From positions 1 through 36,651 of the forward strand of contig NZ_KB911493.1 of assembly GCF_000383515.1 (NCBI RefSeq): a stretch of 36,651 bases of DNA, read 5' to 3'. Positions 10,070 to 21,100 of this stretch are shown one piece after another. The translations under genes were made by a program, and so were the position numbers. The number at the start of each line of letters is the position of its first letter. The stretch's first letter is position 1. Below the pieces are notes generated by a model, which saw nothing but the letters and a program-made list of their open reading frames with translations, was not told where the DNA came from and did no database searches. The DNA comes from Mesomycoplasma hyorhinis ATCC 17981 (GTDB taxonomy: Bacteria > Bacillota_I > Bacilli_A > Mycoplasmatales > Metamycoplasmataceae).

Positions 10070-11686
10070 TTATAAAGTATTAAAATCAATAATTTGATCA
10101 AAGTATTTTCTATCTTTTGCATCAAGATGATGACTAACCATAATGATGGTTAAGTTAGGATCAAGTAAAAGTTTTTCTTTTATGTTATCGGCGTTATTTT
10201 TGTCCAAGTTAGCAAATACTTCATCTAAAATAATAAATTTAGGTTCTGTATACATCAATCTTGCAAGAGTGATTCTTTGTTTTTGACCTTCAGAAAGTGA
10301 AACAATATTTTCTTTATTAAATTGTTGAAAATCCTTTAATTCTTTAGTCAAATTAAAGTATTCTAGCATTTGTTTTACTTTATTTTTATTCAATTGTTTA
10401 TCTCATAATGCAATGTTGTTATCAACTGAATCTCTAAATAAAAAATTACTTCCGTCTAAAAAACTTACATTTTCTCTTAAACTAGATTCTTTAATAGTTT
10501 TTAGTTCTTTATTATTTCATAAAATAGATCCGGTGTAATTATCTTCAATTCCTAAAATTATTTTTAAAATTGTTGATTTTCCTTTACCTGATTCGCCTAC
10601 TAAAGCATATTTTTTATTTTTTTCAAAAACAAAATTGAAATTATTTAAAACATTATTTTTATCATCATAAGAAAAATTAACATTTTTAAATTCTAGTTTT
10701 TCAATATTTGAAATAATTTGTGTATTTGTATCTAGAATAATGTGTTTGAGTTTGAGTTTTTCAATAACTACTTTACTTGCTTTAATTTTTCTTAAATTCA
10801 TTGACATAGTAGGAACGCTATCTAAAAAGATATCAAATAAAAATCTAAAGAAAATTAAAGATTGCACATCTAATTTGGTATAAAAAATAGCAAAAATAAT
10901 TAATGTTGTAGCTATTAATTTAATTGCGTATAAAACTTGAGTTATAAAGCCATCTTTTACAAATTGTTCTAAGTAATTTTTCTTTAGTTCACTTAAATAC
11001 ATCTCATAAAGTTGCTCTTGCATTTGTTCTTTAATTACATATGTTTTATTAGCAAAGTATAATCTATCATAACCTTCGAAGAGATTCGCTAATTTATCAA
11101 AGAGTTTTTCTTGTGCTGTAGAAAAGTTGATAATTGCTTCTTTTTGCTTCTTTTGGAAAGTAAAAGAAAGGAAAAAACTAACAACTAACATACCTAGAAA
11201 AGCAGCAATTAAAATTGAATTAATTAAAGCTGCTACAAAAATAGTCATTACAATATCAAAGATTTTATTTAAAAACGAAATTCAATTCAAAATATTTTCA
11301 TTAAAGTAAATATCTGCATCATTAAATAAATAATTTCACATTTTACTTTCTGAAAATTTTTTGATCTCAGTGGATTTTGCTTGTTCAAAACGTTGTGCTA
11401 CTTCTAAAGAAACAGAAGAAAAGATTCTAAATCTAATTCTACTTTGAATATATCCTTTTATAAATGAAATTAAAAACGAGTACAGTTGAATTCCTAGCAA
11501 AGTAATAAAAATAGTAAAGAATTTGGATCAACCTGTATTAAAAGAGTTATTTTGTGCATCAGTTTGAATTTGTTGCACCATTTTTCCATAATAATAACCA
11601 GATAAAAGAGTACCAACAGATACAAGTAAAAGAACAATTACTTGTAAAATTCATAAAAATTTATATTTTTTCCAAAATATTTTCAT
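10070..11686 (-). CDS. ABC exporter half-transporter (permease fused to ATPase), second of a pair
   Basis: A 538-residue minus-strand protein in the ABC exporter arrangement: an N-terminal membrane domain of about 300 residues with hydrophobic segments near 12-32, 55-75, 145-180 and 260-285, then a nucleotide-binding domain. Walker A GESGKGKST is near residue 364, the signature LSEGQKQR near 463, Walker B FIILDEVFANLD (catalytic Glu present) near 480, and the H-loop MVSHHL near 510. The usual Q-loop Gln appears to be replaced by Asp (FLDGSNFLF). It overlaps the end of its partner by 26 bp, which suggests coupled translation and a heterodimer. The cargo (peptide, lipid or drug) cannot be told. 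Confidence 0.88.
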
Positions 11687-13277
11687 TGTTAGTTCCTATC
11701 TTAATTATGTGGTCATATTTATCATCAGCATCTAAATGATGACTGATATGAATTAGTGTTAATTCTTTGTCGTTGAATAAATTTTGCTTTATTTTTGAAG
11801 CATTTTCTTTATCTAAGTTAGCTAGAGCTTCGTCTAAAATTAGTAATTTTTTGTTTCTATAAAAATGACGGGCAATGTTGATTCTTTGCTTTTGTCCAGT
11901 TGATAAATTTGCATCTCAATTATTTAATTCAAGTCAAATATCTTCAACTGGATAACTTGCTTTTTCAAGTGCATCTTTTACTTTTTGTTCTTGATTTTGT
12001 TCTCAAAAACTAACGTTGTTATAAATACTTGTATTAAAAACAAACTCTTTTGAATCTAAAAAAGTCATAGTGTTCTTGAAAGTATCAAAATCAATCTCTT
12101 GATAATTTTGACCATTTAATAAAATGGTTCCTTGTTCATCGCTTAGTGGAATTTGCCTTAATAATATAGAAATTAAAGTGGATTTTCCAGCTCCTGAAGG
12201 ACCTGAAATCGCATATTTTTTACCTTTTTCAAATTTAAAGTTGAAATCTTTAAAAATCACTTTTTTATCAAAAGAAAAATTGAGATTTTTGATTTCTAAT
12301 GATTGAAAATCTAGCTCTAAAGTGCTTCTTTTTTCTTCATTTTTATCTTTTTGTAAACTATATCTTTGCAAAATATCTTTAGTAGCAACAAATTGTTTTA
12401 TATAAGCTAAAAACTGACTTAGTTGTTGCACTAGTAAAATTTCAAAAAAGTAAATAAAAATAAACACAGAATAATCTTCTTTTTGTTGATAAACAAAATA
12501 AGCAACAACTGCTAAAATACAAATACTAATAAATCCAGCAAAGAAAGTATTTAGTATTTCAAATAAAATAATTCACCTAATTTCTCTAGTAATATGTTTC
12601 CTAAATTGATCATTTTTGTCTTGAATAACTTCGGTGAGTAAATATTTTTTATTTAAGAAGAAAATTGAAGGAAATCCTTCTAAAAAGTTTAAAAATTGTT
12701 CACCAAAAATTCTAAAAAATTTGATAATCTTTTTTGTTCTACTGTTTATAACTTTTTTTACCACAAAAGGAAAAATTATATTAGGAATAAACATTACAAT
12801 TGTTATCAAACTAATTCTAGTGCTCTGTGTAAATAAAATTGCTAAAACAATAACAATTGCAATTATAGAGAAAACAAATTGATAGAAATTATTCATTAAA
12901 CCATCAAAAATAGTGTCAAAATCCTGTTTTAACGAAGCAACAAAGGAACCTCGTCCTCTGCTTTTAAATTCAATAACATTAGATTTTTCAATATTTTGAA
13001 TAATATCACCACGTAATTCTTGTTTTACTTTCATTAACATCTTATTAAACAATCAGATGTTCAAAATTACAAAAACAACCGTTAGAACAAAAAATACAAC
13101 TTGCCAAATTAAAATTCATTTGTATTGTTCAAGTTGTTTGTTTTTAATAATGTTAAAAATTAAGCTAATAATGTACGTATTAGCAATATTAATCAAATTC
13201 ATAACAATAAAACATAATAAACTTAGTGCAAATAGTTTTTTATGTTTTAAAAAGTACTTTAAAACAATTTTAGTCAT
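11661..13277 (-). CDS. ABC exporter half-transporter (permease fused to ATPase), first of a pair
   Basis: A 538-residue partner of the gene at 10070-11686, with the same architecture. Membrane segments lie near residues 15-40, 53-75, 120-165 and 235-280. Walker A GPSGAGKST is near residue 358, the signature LSTGQKQR near 455, Walker B LLILDEALANLD near 478 and the H-loop HISHHLDADD near 505. As in the partner, the Q-loop glutamine position reads FLDSKEFVF, with Asp. The ATG at 13277 follows GGATT; the stop TAA (11661-11663) lies inside the next gene in another frame. Both genes are exactly 1617 bp but the proteins are clearly diverged, so this is an old duplication. It is preceded by the hairpin 13292-13320. 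Confidence 0.88.
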
Positions 13278-13291
13278 CGTAATCCAAAATA

Positions 13292-13320
13292 AAAAGTGTT
13301 TTTGGAATTAAAACACTTTT
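13292..13320 (-). terminator. Terminator between serS/small protein and the ABC pair
   Basis: AAAAGTGTTTT (13292-13302) and AAAACACTTTT (13310-13320) pair around a 7-base loop; on the minus strand the stem ends in a T-rich run (TTTTTATTTT). It sits 15 bp before the first ABC start, so the ABC genes need read-through or their own promoter, which is not obvious. Confidence 0.65.
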
Positions 13321-13349
13321 AGTAAATGAAGTTTTATTTATTAGTTGTG

Positions 13350-13577
13350 TTATTTTTGTGTAGAAACAAATCAAGATAAAAAAACAATTAAAGTAATAAT
13401 TACTAAAACAATAACAACTAATGCAAATATAAAAAAGATTTTTGCAGATTTTCTTTGTTTTTCTTGGTAATTTACAACAATTAAATCAGATTTTTCTGCT
13501 TCAAAATCAGCAATTTCTTGAAAACCATTTAATTCATTGTTAATTTTATCTTCATATTTTGTGTACTTTTTAAACAT
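13350..13577 (-). CDS. Small single-span membrane protein, unknown function
   Basis: A 75-residue protein not recognised as any family. The first 45 residues are charged (MFKKYTKYEDKINNELNGF and on), with no signal peptide; a strong hydrophobic helix lies at about 48-70 (IFFIFALVVIVLVIITLIVF), followed by WFVSTQK, so it looks tail-anchored with its N-terminus in the cytoplasm. The last residues need a TGA read as Trp. Two in-frame ATGs exist, at 13583 and 13577. AGAAGG lies 6 bp before the second but touches the first, so 13577 is preferred. It follows serS by 34 bp on the same strand and is followed by a terminator. Its place suggests only co-expression with serS. Confidence 0.7.
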
Positions 13578-13611
13578 TATCATCCTTCTTTATTTTCTTA
13601 CTTTTATTGTG

Positions 13612-14880
13612 TTATTTGTTTGTTATCTGCTTAATTTTACCAAAATATGGAATTAATATTTCCGGAATTTCAATATAACCAGATTCTGTTTGATACTGTT
13701 CTAAAATTATAGCAATTATTCTATCAATTGCAAGTCCAGATCCATTTATTGTGTTTGCGTATAAAGTTTTTCCATCTTCTTTATAACGAAGTTTCATTCT
13801 TTGTGCTTGAAAATCACCACAAATAGAAATTGAAGATACTTCACGATATCTATTTTCAGATGGCATTCAAGCTTCTAAATCAATAGTTTTTTTAGAAGCA
13901 AAACCCATATCACCTGACGATAAAATTACTCTTCTGTGAGGAATTTTTAACAATTTTAAAATTCTTGCTGCATCATCAACAGTTTTTTCAAATTCTGACA
14001 ATGCTTCTTTTTGTGAAGTAATTTTTACTAATTCTACTTTATGAAATTCATGCATTCTAATGATACCTTTTGTATCACGTCCACCGCTTCCTGCTTCAGA
14101 ACGATAGGATTTTGAATAACCTACAAATTTAATTGGTTTTTCCAAATTAATAATTTCTTGCGCGTGATAATTAGTTATTGGAATTTCTGCAGTTGAAATA
14201 AGTCACAAATTTGAATCATTGATTTTGTAAAGATCTTCAGCAAATTTAGGTAGTTGAGCAGTGCCATATAGAGCTTGTTCTAGAACTAAAGTATTGGGTA
14301 AAATTTCTTTGTACCCATTTTCAAGATGAGTATCTATCATGAAGTTCATCAAAGCTCTAACTAGTCTTGCACCTTCGTTTTTGTAAATAACAAATCTAGT
14401 ACCTGAAAGCTTCACAGCTCGCTTGAAATCAATGATGTCTAATTCAGTTGCAATGTCATAATGAGGAAGGATTTTGAAGCTTTTTTGTTCAATTTCTCCT
14501 CAATATGAGTGCACAATATTAGCATTTTCATCTTTACCAATTGGTACATCATCCAAAGCTAAATTAGGAATTCTTAGGAGCATATTTTTAACTTGAGTTT
14601 CGATTTGATTAAATTCAGATTCAATACCACTAATTTGCTCGTTGATTTTGATAACTTCATTTTTTAAAGATTGAGTTGGTTTTTTCTCTCTTGCTAATTT
14701 TCCAATTTGATCTGAAAATTCATTTCTTTTTGCTTTTAAATCATTGAGCTTTAGCAATAGTTCATTTTTCTTACTTCCAAAGTCAACAATCTCATCGATT
14801 ATTTTGTTATCAAAATTTCTATGTGATAGTTTTGTTTTTACTAATTCAACATTTGCAAGAATAAATTTTAAGGTTATCAT
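13612..14880 (-). CDS. serS: Serine--tRNA ligase
   Basis: A 422-residue class II synthetase that loads tRNA-Ser, including the tRNA-Ser(GGA) encoded at 8481. The N-terminal tRNA-binding coiled-coil arm is clear (about residues 30-105, rich in Glu/Lys/Leu, e.g. [18 protein letters not shown]). Motif 2 reads [20 protein letters not shown] (about 255-274), followed by [25 protein letters not shown] follows (about 345-361), and motif 3 is [19 protein letters not shown] (about 380-398). The ATG at 14880 has no ribosome binding site: a TATAAT box lies only 9 bp upstream, so the mRNA is likely leaderless. The length is normal. Confidence 0.96.
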
Positions 14881-14889
14881 AGTTTTTTA

Positions 14890-14895
14890 ATTATA
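14890..14895 (-). promoter_or_regulatory. serS -10 box, 9 bp from the start codon
   Basis: TATAAT on the minus strand. A TTGTTT-type -35 lies 16 bp upstream inside an inverted-repeat arm (14904-14918). With a start 6-8 bp downstream of the box, the transcript would begin within about 3 bases of the ATG. Confidence 0.6.
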
Positions 14896-14903
14896 AACTT
14901 TCG

Positions 14904-15003
14904 AGCAAAATAAACAAATAAAGAAGTAAAAAAACAGTAAAAATTACTTCATTTGTTCATTTTTTAAATGTTTTTTATAATCAGTTTGTTTGTTTATTTT
15001 GCT
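14904..15003. repeat. 15-bp inverted repeat around the divergent control region
   Basis: AGCAAAATAAACAAA (14904-14918) and its exact complement TTTGTTTATTTTGCT (14989-15003). Similarity continues past the arms (CTYGAAA). Between them lies a second inverted pair, GAAGTAA (14923-14929) and TTACTTC (14944-14950), flanked by ACAAAT and ATTTGT. The outer arm overlaps the likely serS -35. The function is unknown; an operator or a duplicated promoter segment are the simplest readings. Confidence 0.6.
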
Positions 15004-15019
15004 TGAAAATAAAACTTTT

Positions 15020-15080
15020 TTGACATTGCTTTTTTTTTTTTTTTTTTGGCAAAGTCCTTGTTTTAGCAAGCTATTATGAT
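15020..15080 (+). promoter_or_regulatory. Control region of the giant genes: TTGACA, 18-T tract, TATGAT
   Basis: A perfect -35-like TTGACA (15020-15025) is followed after 4 bp by an uninterrupted run of 18 T's (15030-15047), and a good -10 (TATGAT, 15075-15080) lies 27 bp after the tract. TTGACA and TATGAT are 49 bp apart, too far to work as one promoter, so the tract probably sits just upstream of the core promoter. The transcript would start near 15087 and have a leader of about 100 bases. AGAAGG at 15173-15178 is the ribosome binding site. Confidence 0.5.
15030..15047 (+). repeat. Homopolymeric T tract, 18 bases
   Basis: Eighteen uninterrupted T's between CATTGC and GGCAAAG. It is by far the longest homopolymer seen in the window and lies in the upstream region of a giant surface-protein gene, where slippage could alter transcription. 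Confidence 0.95.
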
Positions 15081-15184
15081 AGAATTTTATGAATATAAAT
15101 AGTAGTCAAAATTAAAAAGACTATGAGTTTACAAATTTTATCACATTAATAACAATTTAATAAACATTAATAAGAAGGTAAAAT

Positions 15185-18100
15185 ATGTCAAAAAAAACCG
15201 TCATAAAAAACTCAAGTAAAAAACTCAGAACAACAATAGCAGCAACTGGAGTTCTCTTAGGAGCATCAGTTGCATCACTTCCATTTTTATTCAAAATTGC
15301 TACTGGTAGTGAAGTTCAAGTAGAGAATTTTGAATCTTTTAATGTTTCAAGACATTCAGCTGAATTTAACTTTGATCTTAAGTCAAATCAAGCAGGTTTA
15401 ATTTCTAAACTCAAAAAAAATGTTGATCAATCATTTGTAATGCTCTTTTTAGACTCTAATAATGTCATCAGAGAACAAAAAGCAGTTAAATGATTAGAAC
15501 ACAAACAAAAATTTAGTGTTGAAACAAACAACTTAGACGCTGGTAGTTTATACACCATCAGATTGTTAAATCTAAATGATAGAAAATCTGATTTAGTAAA
15601 TTTTGTATTTAGTCAAAATGCAAATTACATCGTTACTAAACCTGAAATTAGTTTTTCATTATTTTCAACACATCTTTCTTCTTCTACAGTTAAATTGGGA
15701 TTTTCTGATCAACAAGATATCTTAAAAGACAAAGAAATTAGAGTTGAATATAAACAAAAATCTGACGAAGCAAAGAGTTCTACTAAGTTAACTCAAGTTT
15801 TAACTACAACTGATAACAGAAAAAATAATCATTTTGTTGAATTTAGTTTAGATAACTTAAAAAGAGCATCTGATTATGAAATTTTAGGTGTTTATTTTAA
15901 AGACAAAGCGTTGGAAAATATTCCATCTAACTGAGAAAAAATTGATTTCTCATCTAAAGCTTCAAATTTATTTTCAACTTCAGCACCTTTTGCAACATTA
16001 TCTCAAATTGAACAAACTGCAATGACATCTACCACTGCAGATATTTCTTTAATTTTTGAAACAGTTGATCCAACAATTAATGCCAAAGAAGTAATTGTTG
16101 AATATTACTGACAAAACGAAGATGGAAGTTATGCTTTTAGAGCTATTCCAAATCTAACAATTGAAAAAAAGGCTGATAACTCCAAAAATGTTTATGAGAT
16201 AAAAAATATTCATATTACCGACTTGAATGAAGGTGGTAAATTTGGAATTTCTAGAATTTATACAAAAGATAACAAAGAAGTTAATGTTAGACTAGATAAT
16301 GATAAAGTCTTTAATTTTTACACTCAAGCAGTAGTAAAAAGCATTAGAAATGAAGAAGCTGAAACATCTGCAAATCTTACAGTTGAATTTGTGGATAAAC
16401 AAGAATCATTAAACAATAAAAAAGCAAAAATCTTCTACAAAGAAGTAAAAGAAGACGGAACAGTAGATGGGCAACCAGAACTTGTAGTAGAAGGACAACT
16501 TGTTGGTTCAATTTTAAGAGTTCAACCAAAAAATCTTAAAAAATTACAAAAATACCAAATTGAAAAAATCGAAGTTGAAGATTTTTTAAATGTAAGTACT
16601 AAAAAACCACAACTACAAGTACTTGATTTTGCTTCTAGTTTTGATGATAAAGAAAAAACATTTAAAACAAATGTAAAATCAGCAGAAATTCAAAAAATTA
16701 CTTTTTCTGATAACACAGAAACTGCAATTAAAACCAAATTGGAATTCAAAGCCGATGATAAATTCCTAGAATACTATCAAGCACAATTGCAATACGCTGT
16801 AGTTGCAGCACAAGATGTTAAAGATGAAACTAACTTCTTAACTTCTGATACTTATCAAGATTTTAAAAAAGAAGCAGATGGTAAGTTTACAATTGATTTT
16901 TCTTTAGATAAATTACAAAGTGGAAATGCATTTATCATCAAAGGATTAAAATTAGTTCCAAAACAAAACTTAAATAAGAAAAACTTATCTTTAAATAATC
17001 TAGAAACTACATTTAATCCATTAATGGATGGAACTTCTTTATTGTTTTACACATTACCTGTAATTTCAGATATTATATTTACACAAAATAAAACATCAGC
17101 AAATTTAAATATTGTTTTTGACAATGCATATCCAGAGGATGCTCCAAATTCCTTCTTTACTAAAGACAAAAACAAAAAAATTAGAGCCAAAGTATATTAC
17201 AAACTTTATGGTGGAAACAACAACGCAACAAATAATGCCGCTGACACACAAGAACATTCTGTGGATGCAACCATTTTCCAAAATGGTATAAACAATTTAG
17301 AAATTAAAAACTTAACAGGTGCAAGAATTTATCAAATTACTAAAGTAGAAGTTCTAGATAATTACACTAGCTCTAAAAAAGATAAAGACATTTTAGCAGT
17401 ATCTACAGCTTTAGATAATGATAAAAAATTCTTCTCCACTGTAGCTGAAACAATTAGTGTTACTAAAATTGAAAACATACATCGTGATCAAGATAATTCT
17501 ACAATTACAGTTTCACTTTCTAAAAATGCAACTGATATCTTAAAAAATAAAACAGTAATTTTAAGATACAACAAATTAGGTTCAAATGAAACCAAAGAAG
17601 TAGAAACAAAATTAAAACAACCAATAACAAACCCTGACACTCCACAACTTGAATTTAAAGCAACTAATTTAGAATTAGGCACTAAATATATTATTAATAG
17701 TATTAAATTAAAATCAGATTTAGCACCAAATCAAACAAATACTAATAAAGATTCTGCACTTTTAACTCAAATATTATTTGATAAAAATATTAAAACAACT
17801 GATAAAGCTTTCTTTACTTCATCAGGTATTTTAGATATTAGCTATAAAAATGATATTGAAAGAACAATTGGTGTTGTTATCCAGTTAGCTGATGCTTTAG
17901 GTGAATATAAAGACAAATACGCAGTTTTAAATTATAAATTAATGGAACAAACTGGTGTGATCTTAAATCAACCACAACAAGAACAACGTTCATTAGTAGC
18001 TCCGATTATTAATAACAGAGTTGTATTTAACTTAACTGATTTAGTTAAAAAAGGTAAATACCAATTAATCGAAAATCAAGGTCTTGAAATTGTTGATAAT

Positions 18101-21100
18101 CCACGCCAAACTCAAGTAACAACACTAGCAGATGCAAATAATCACAAATACGTTCCATTTAAAAAAGATTTAGTAACTACTGATCAAGAAAAACAAAAAT
18201 CTCAATATTTTAATACCATACCAAAAACAGCAAATATTGATTCAATTACTAATGAATCAACTACTAAAAACTCTGCTACATTTAAAGTAAAATTAAATGC
18301 TTTAGATTCATATTTAAATGGTCAAAAAATAACTGTTTCATATCGAAAATTAGGTTCAGCAAGTACTTTATTAATACAAACAACTACTTTACAAGCAGTT
18401 TCTAATGATGAAGCAACATTTAATCTTCAAAATCTAGACGATGGAAGTAAATATAATATTGTTTCTTTTGAAAAAGCTACAAAAGATAGTGAACCCATTA
18501 TCTTTTACACAAATAGTGTTGACAATGATCACAAAATCTTAACAACAAAAGCAACTTTAAAAGATGTTCAAGTAGATACTTCAAAAGAAGCAACAGCTAA
18601 AATTACATTAAGATTTAATGATAGCGCACAAGAAATCATTGGTAAAAAAGCAATAAAAGTTACTATAACAAATCAACAAAATACAAATTTAACTAAGGAA
18701 TTAACTGTAGAAGATAATTTACCTTTTTATACTTTCCGTTTTGATAATTTATCAAAAACAGATCAGTATAAAATAACTAAAATAGAAGTAGCAGATAAAA
18801 AACAACCTACTAGTTTTGCTGATATCTTACGTCCAACTAAACAAGATCAAGAAAAAGAAATTATCAATAATTCCACATTTAGGGTAACTGCTTCTAAAGC
18901 AGTAGTAGAAAAAGTTGAGTTTTTAGATACACAAACAAATTCAACTAAAGTTAAATTAACATTTGATAAAGATTCACAATTTATTCAAGGTCAAAAAGTA
19001 AAAATTACTTACACTAATCTTTCAGATGCTCAAAACAAGAAAGAAATTATTGCAAATCCAGTTGAAGTACAACAAAATAGTGATGTTAAAAAAGTGGTTG
19101 AATTTGATCTAGATCAATTAAAATCAGGAGATAAATATCAAATCTTAAATGTTGAATTAGTAGATGATCCTCAGAAACCAATTGATGGTAAAAACAATGA
19201 TTTTAGCATTGTTTTTTCAACTGCAGTTGATTCACAAGCTAATTTAGAAAAACGTTTCTTTGTTCCTACACCTTCAATTGAAACTATTAATTGAGAACAA
19301 CCAACTGAAACAGGATTTAAAATTAATTTTAAATTATATGATAACTCAGGTTCTTTTAACAATAGAAAAGCTAGAATAACTTACAAAGATAAGGACAATC
19401 CAGGAGCTCAAATTCAAACCACAGGTACTAATCTTGTTGCTGTTCAAAATTCAAATTTTTCAATTAATTTAGATGGTTTAACTAAAGCTAAAAATTATAA
19501 AATTGAAAAAATTGAAATTTCAAATGATTCACAAGGTACTCAATTTACTGAATTAGCAGGATTTACTGCTTTAGATATTGCTAAAAAAGAACAATATTTA
19601 AATCCTTGAACTACTGAAGTTTCTTCAATTGATACAACAACAGCTTTTGTTCAAAATAGTGAAAAAAACTCAGCAACTATTAAATTAAATTTTAAAGCTA
19701 CTGATACATTCTTAGTTGGAAGAAAATTAAAAATTACTTTAAAAGCAAACGCTAAAGATGCAATAGATACAATTGTAGAAGCAACTGTAATAAATTCAAA
19801 TGGAACTGCAGCAATTGATGATCACTCATTACAAAATCTTGAACCAGCAACTATTTACAAAATAGTTAAAATAGAAGATGTTTCAAATGCTCAAGAAGCT
19901 AAAAATCATCCAAAACTTAAAAATATATTCTTTGCAAGTAATATAACTGATGAACGAAGATTATTAGTAACTAAACCAGTTGTTACAGGAATTAAGATTG
20001 TTAACAATGGTGAAACTGCTCGTACCATTTACATTTCACTTAAAGATCCACTTAAAAACTTCTCCTCAGATGCAAGAAGTTTTGAAGGTAAAAAACTAAG
20101 AATTACTTATGAAAGAAAAAGTAATTTAGGCACAAGTATAGAGTCTCAAGAAGTAAATATTGTTAACTCAAATGCAAAACTTGAATTATCAAATCTAACT
20201 AAAGATGAAACTTATGTTATAAAATCAGTAGAATGAACAGATGCTACACCTACAACACATCGTACTAAGCGTACAACAGCTACATTTACTTCTTTTTATC
20301 TTTGAAAACTTGGACAAAATGGACAACCAGGAAGCGCTATAACTGAACAAGAAAGAACATTTCATGTAATGCCTACTACTGCAACTACAAGTAGTTTATC
20401 ATTTGCTTCAGTTACTAATTATTCTGCTAAAGTATTAGTATCTTTTGATCAAGCTGATTCATTTTTAAATACAAATAATACTTATTCACAACACTTACAG
20501 CTAAGATATTTAGCTTCTGGAAGTGGTCAAATTCAAAGTGCTAATTTAGTTTATCAACAACAATCTAAAAAATTTGAAGCAGATTTAAGTAATTTACCAT
20601 ATGGATCTAACATTATTGTTACAGGTATTTCATATACTAAACAAACTAATACTTCAGATTTAAAAATTTCTTTTGATGATACTTCGCAAAAGAACAAAAT
20701 TTTTGGTACATTACCTGCAGTTTCAAGAATTGAAAATAAATCAGATCCTAACTCAGAAACTAATTGAAACATTGATGTATTTTTCAAAGATACACCAAGA
20801 AAATTAGAAGGACACAAAGTAGTTTTAAAATATCAAAAAGTTAATATTTCTAACCAACAAGAACAAATCCAAGGGCAGGAATTACACTCAAGTGAATTTG
20901 AAGTTAAGAACTCAAGAGTAGAAATTAGTTTATCTAACTTAGATAAATACCAAAACTATAAAATTTTGGGATTATATTGAAAACCAAGTGATAAAAATAA
21001 TGCAACAATTAATGATGATTCAATTTTTATCCCAACTAGTGATTTAGTTAAAAATTTTGAGAAAAAACACCAAAATTTAGATCAAGAACTTCAAAAAACT

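Noticed and set aside
13583-13583. First of two ATGs as the start of the small membrane protein
   Set aside because: The AGAAGG site directly abuts it; the ATG at 13577 has proper spacing.
14881-14960. T-box riboswitch in front of serS
   Set aside because: The -10 box is 9 bp from the ATG, leaving no room for a leader, and no T-box core sequence is seen.
15185-15310. Lipoprotein signal peptide on the giant protein
   Set aside because: There is no cysteine in or after the hydrophobic segment, so no lipobox.
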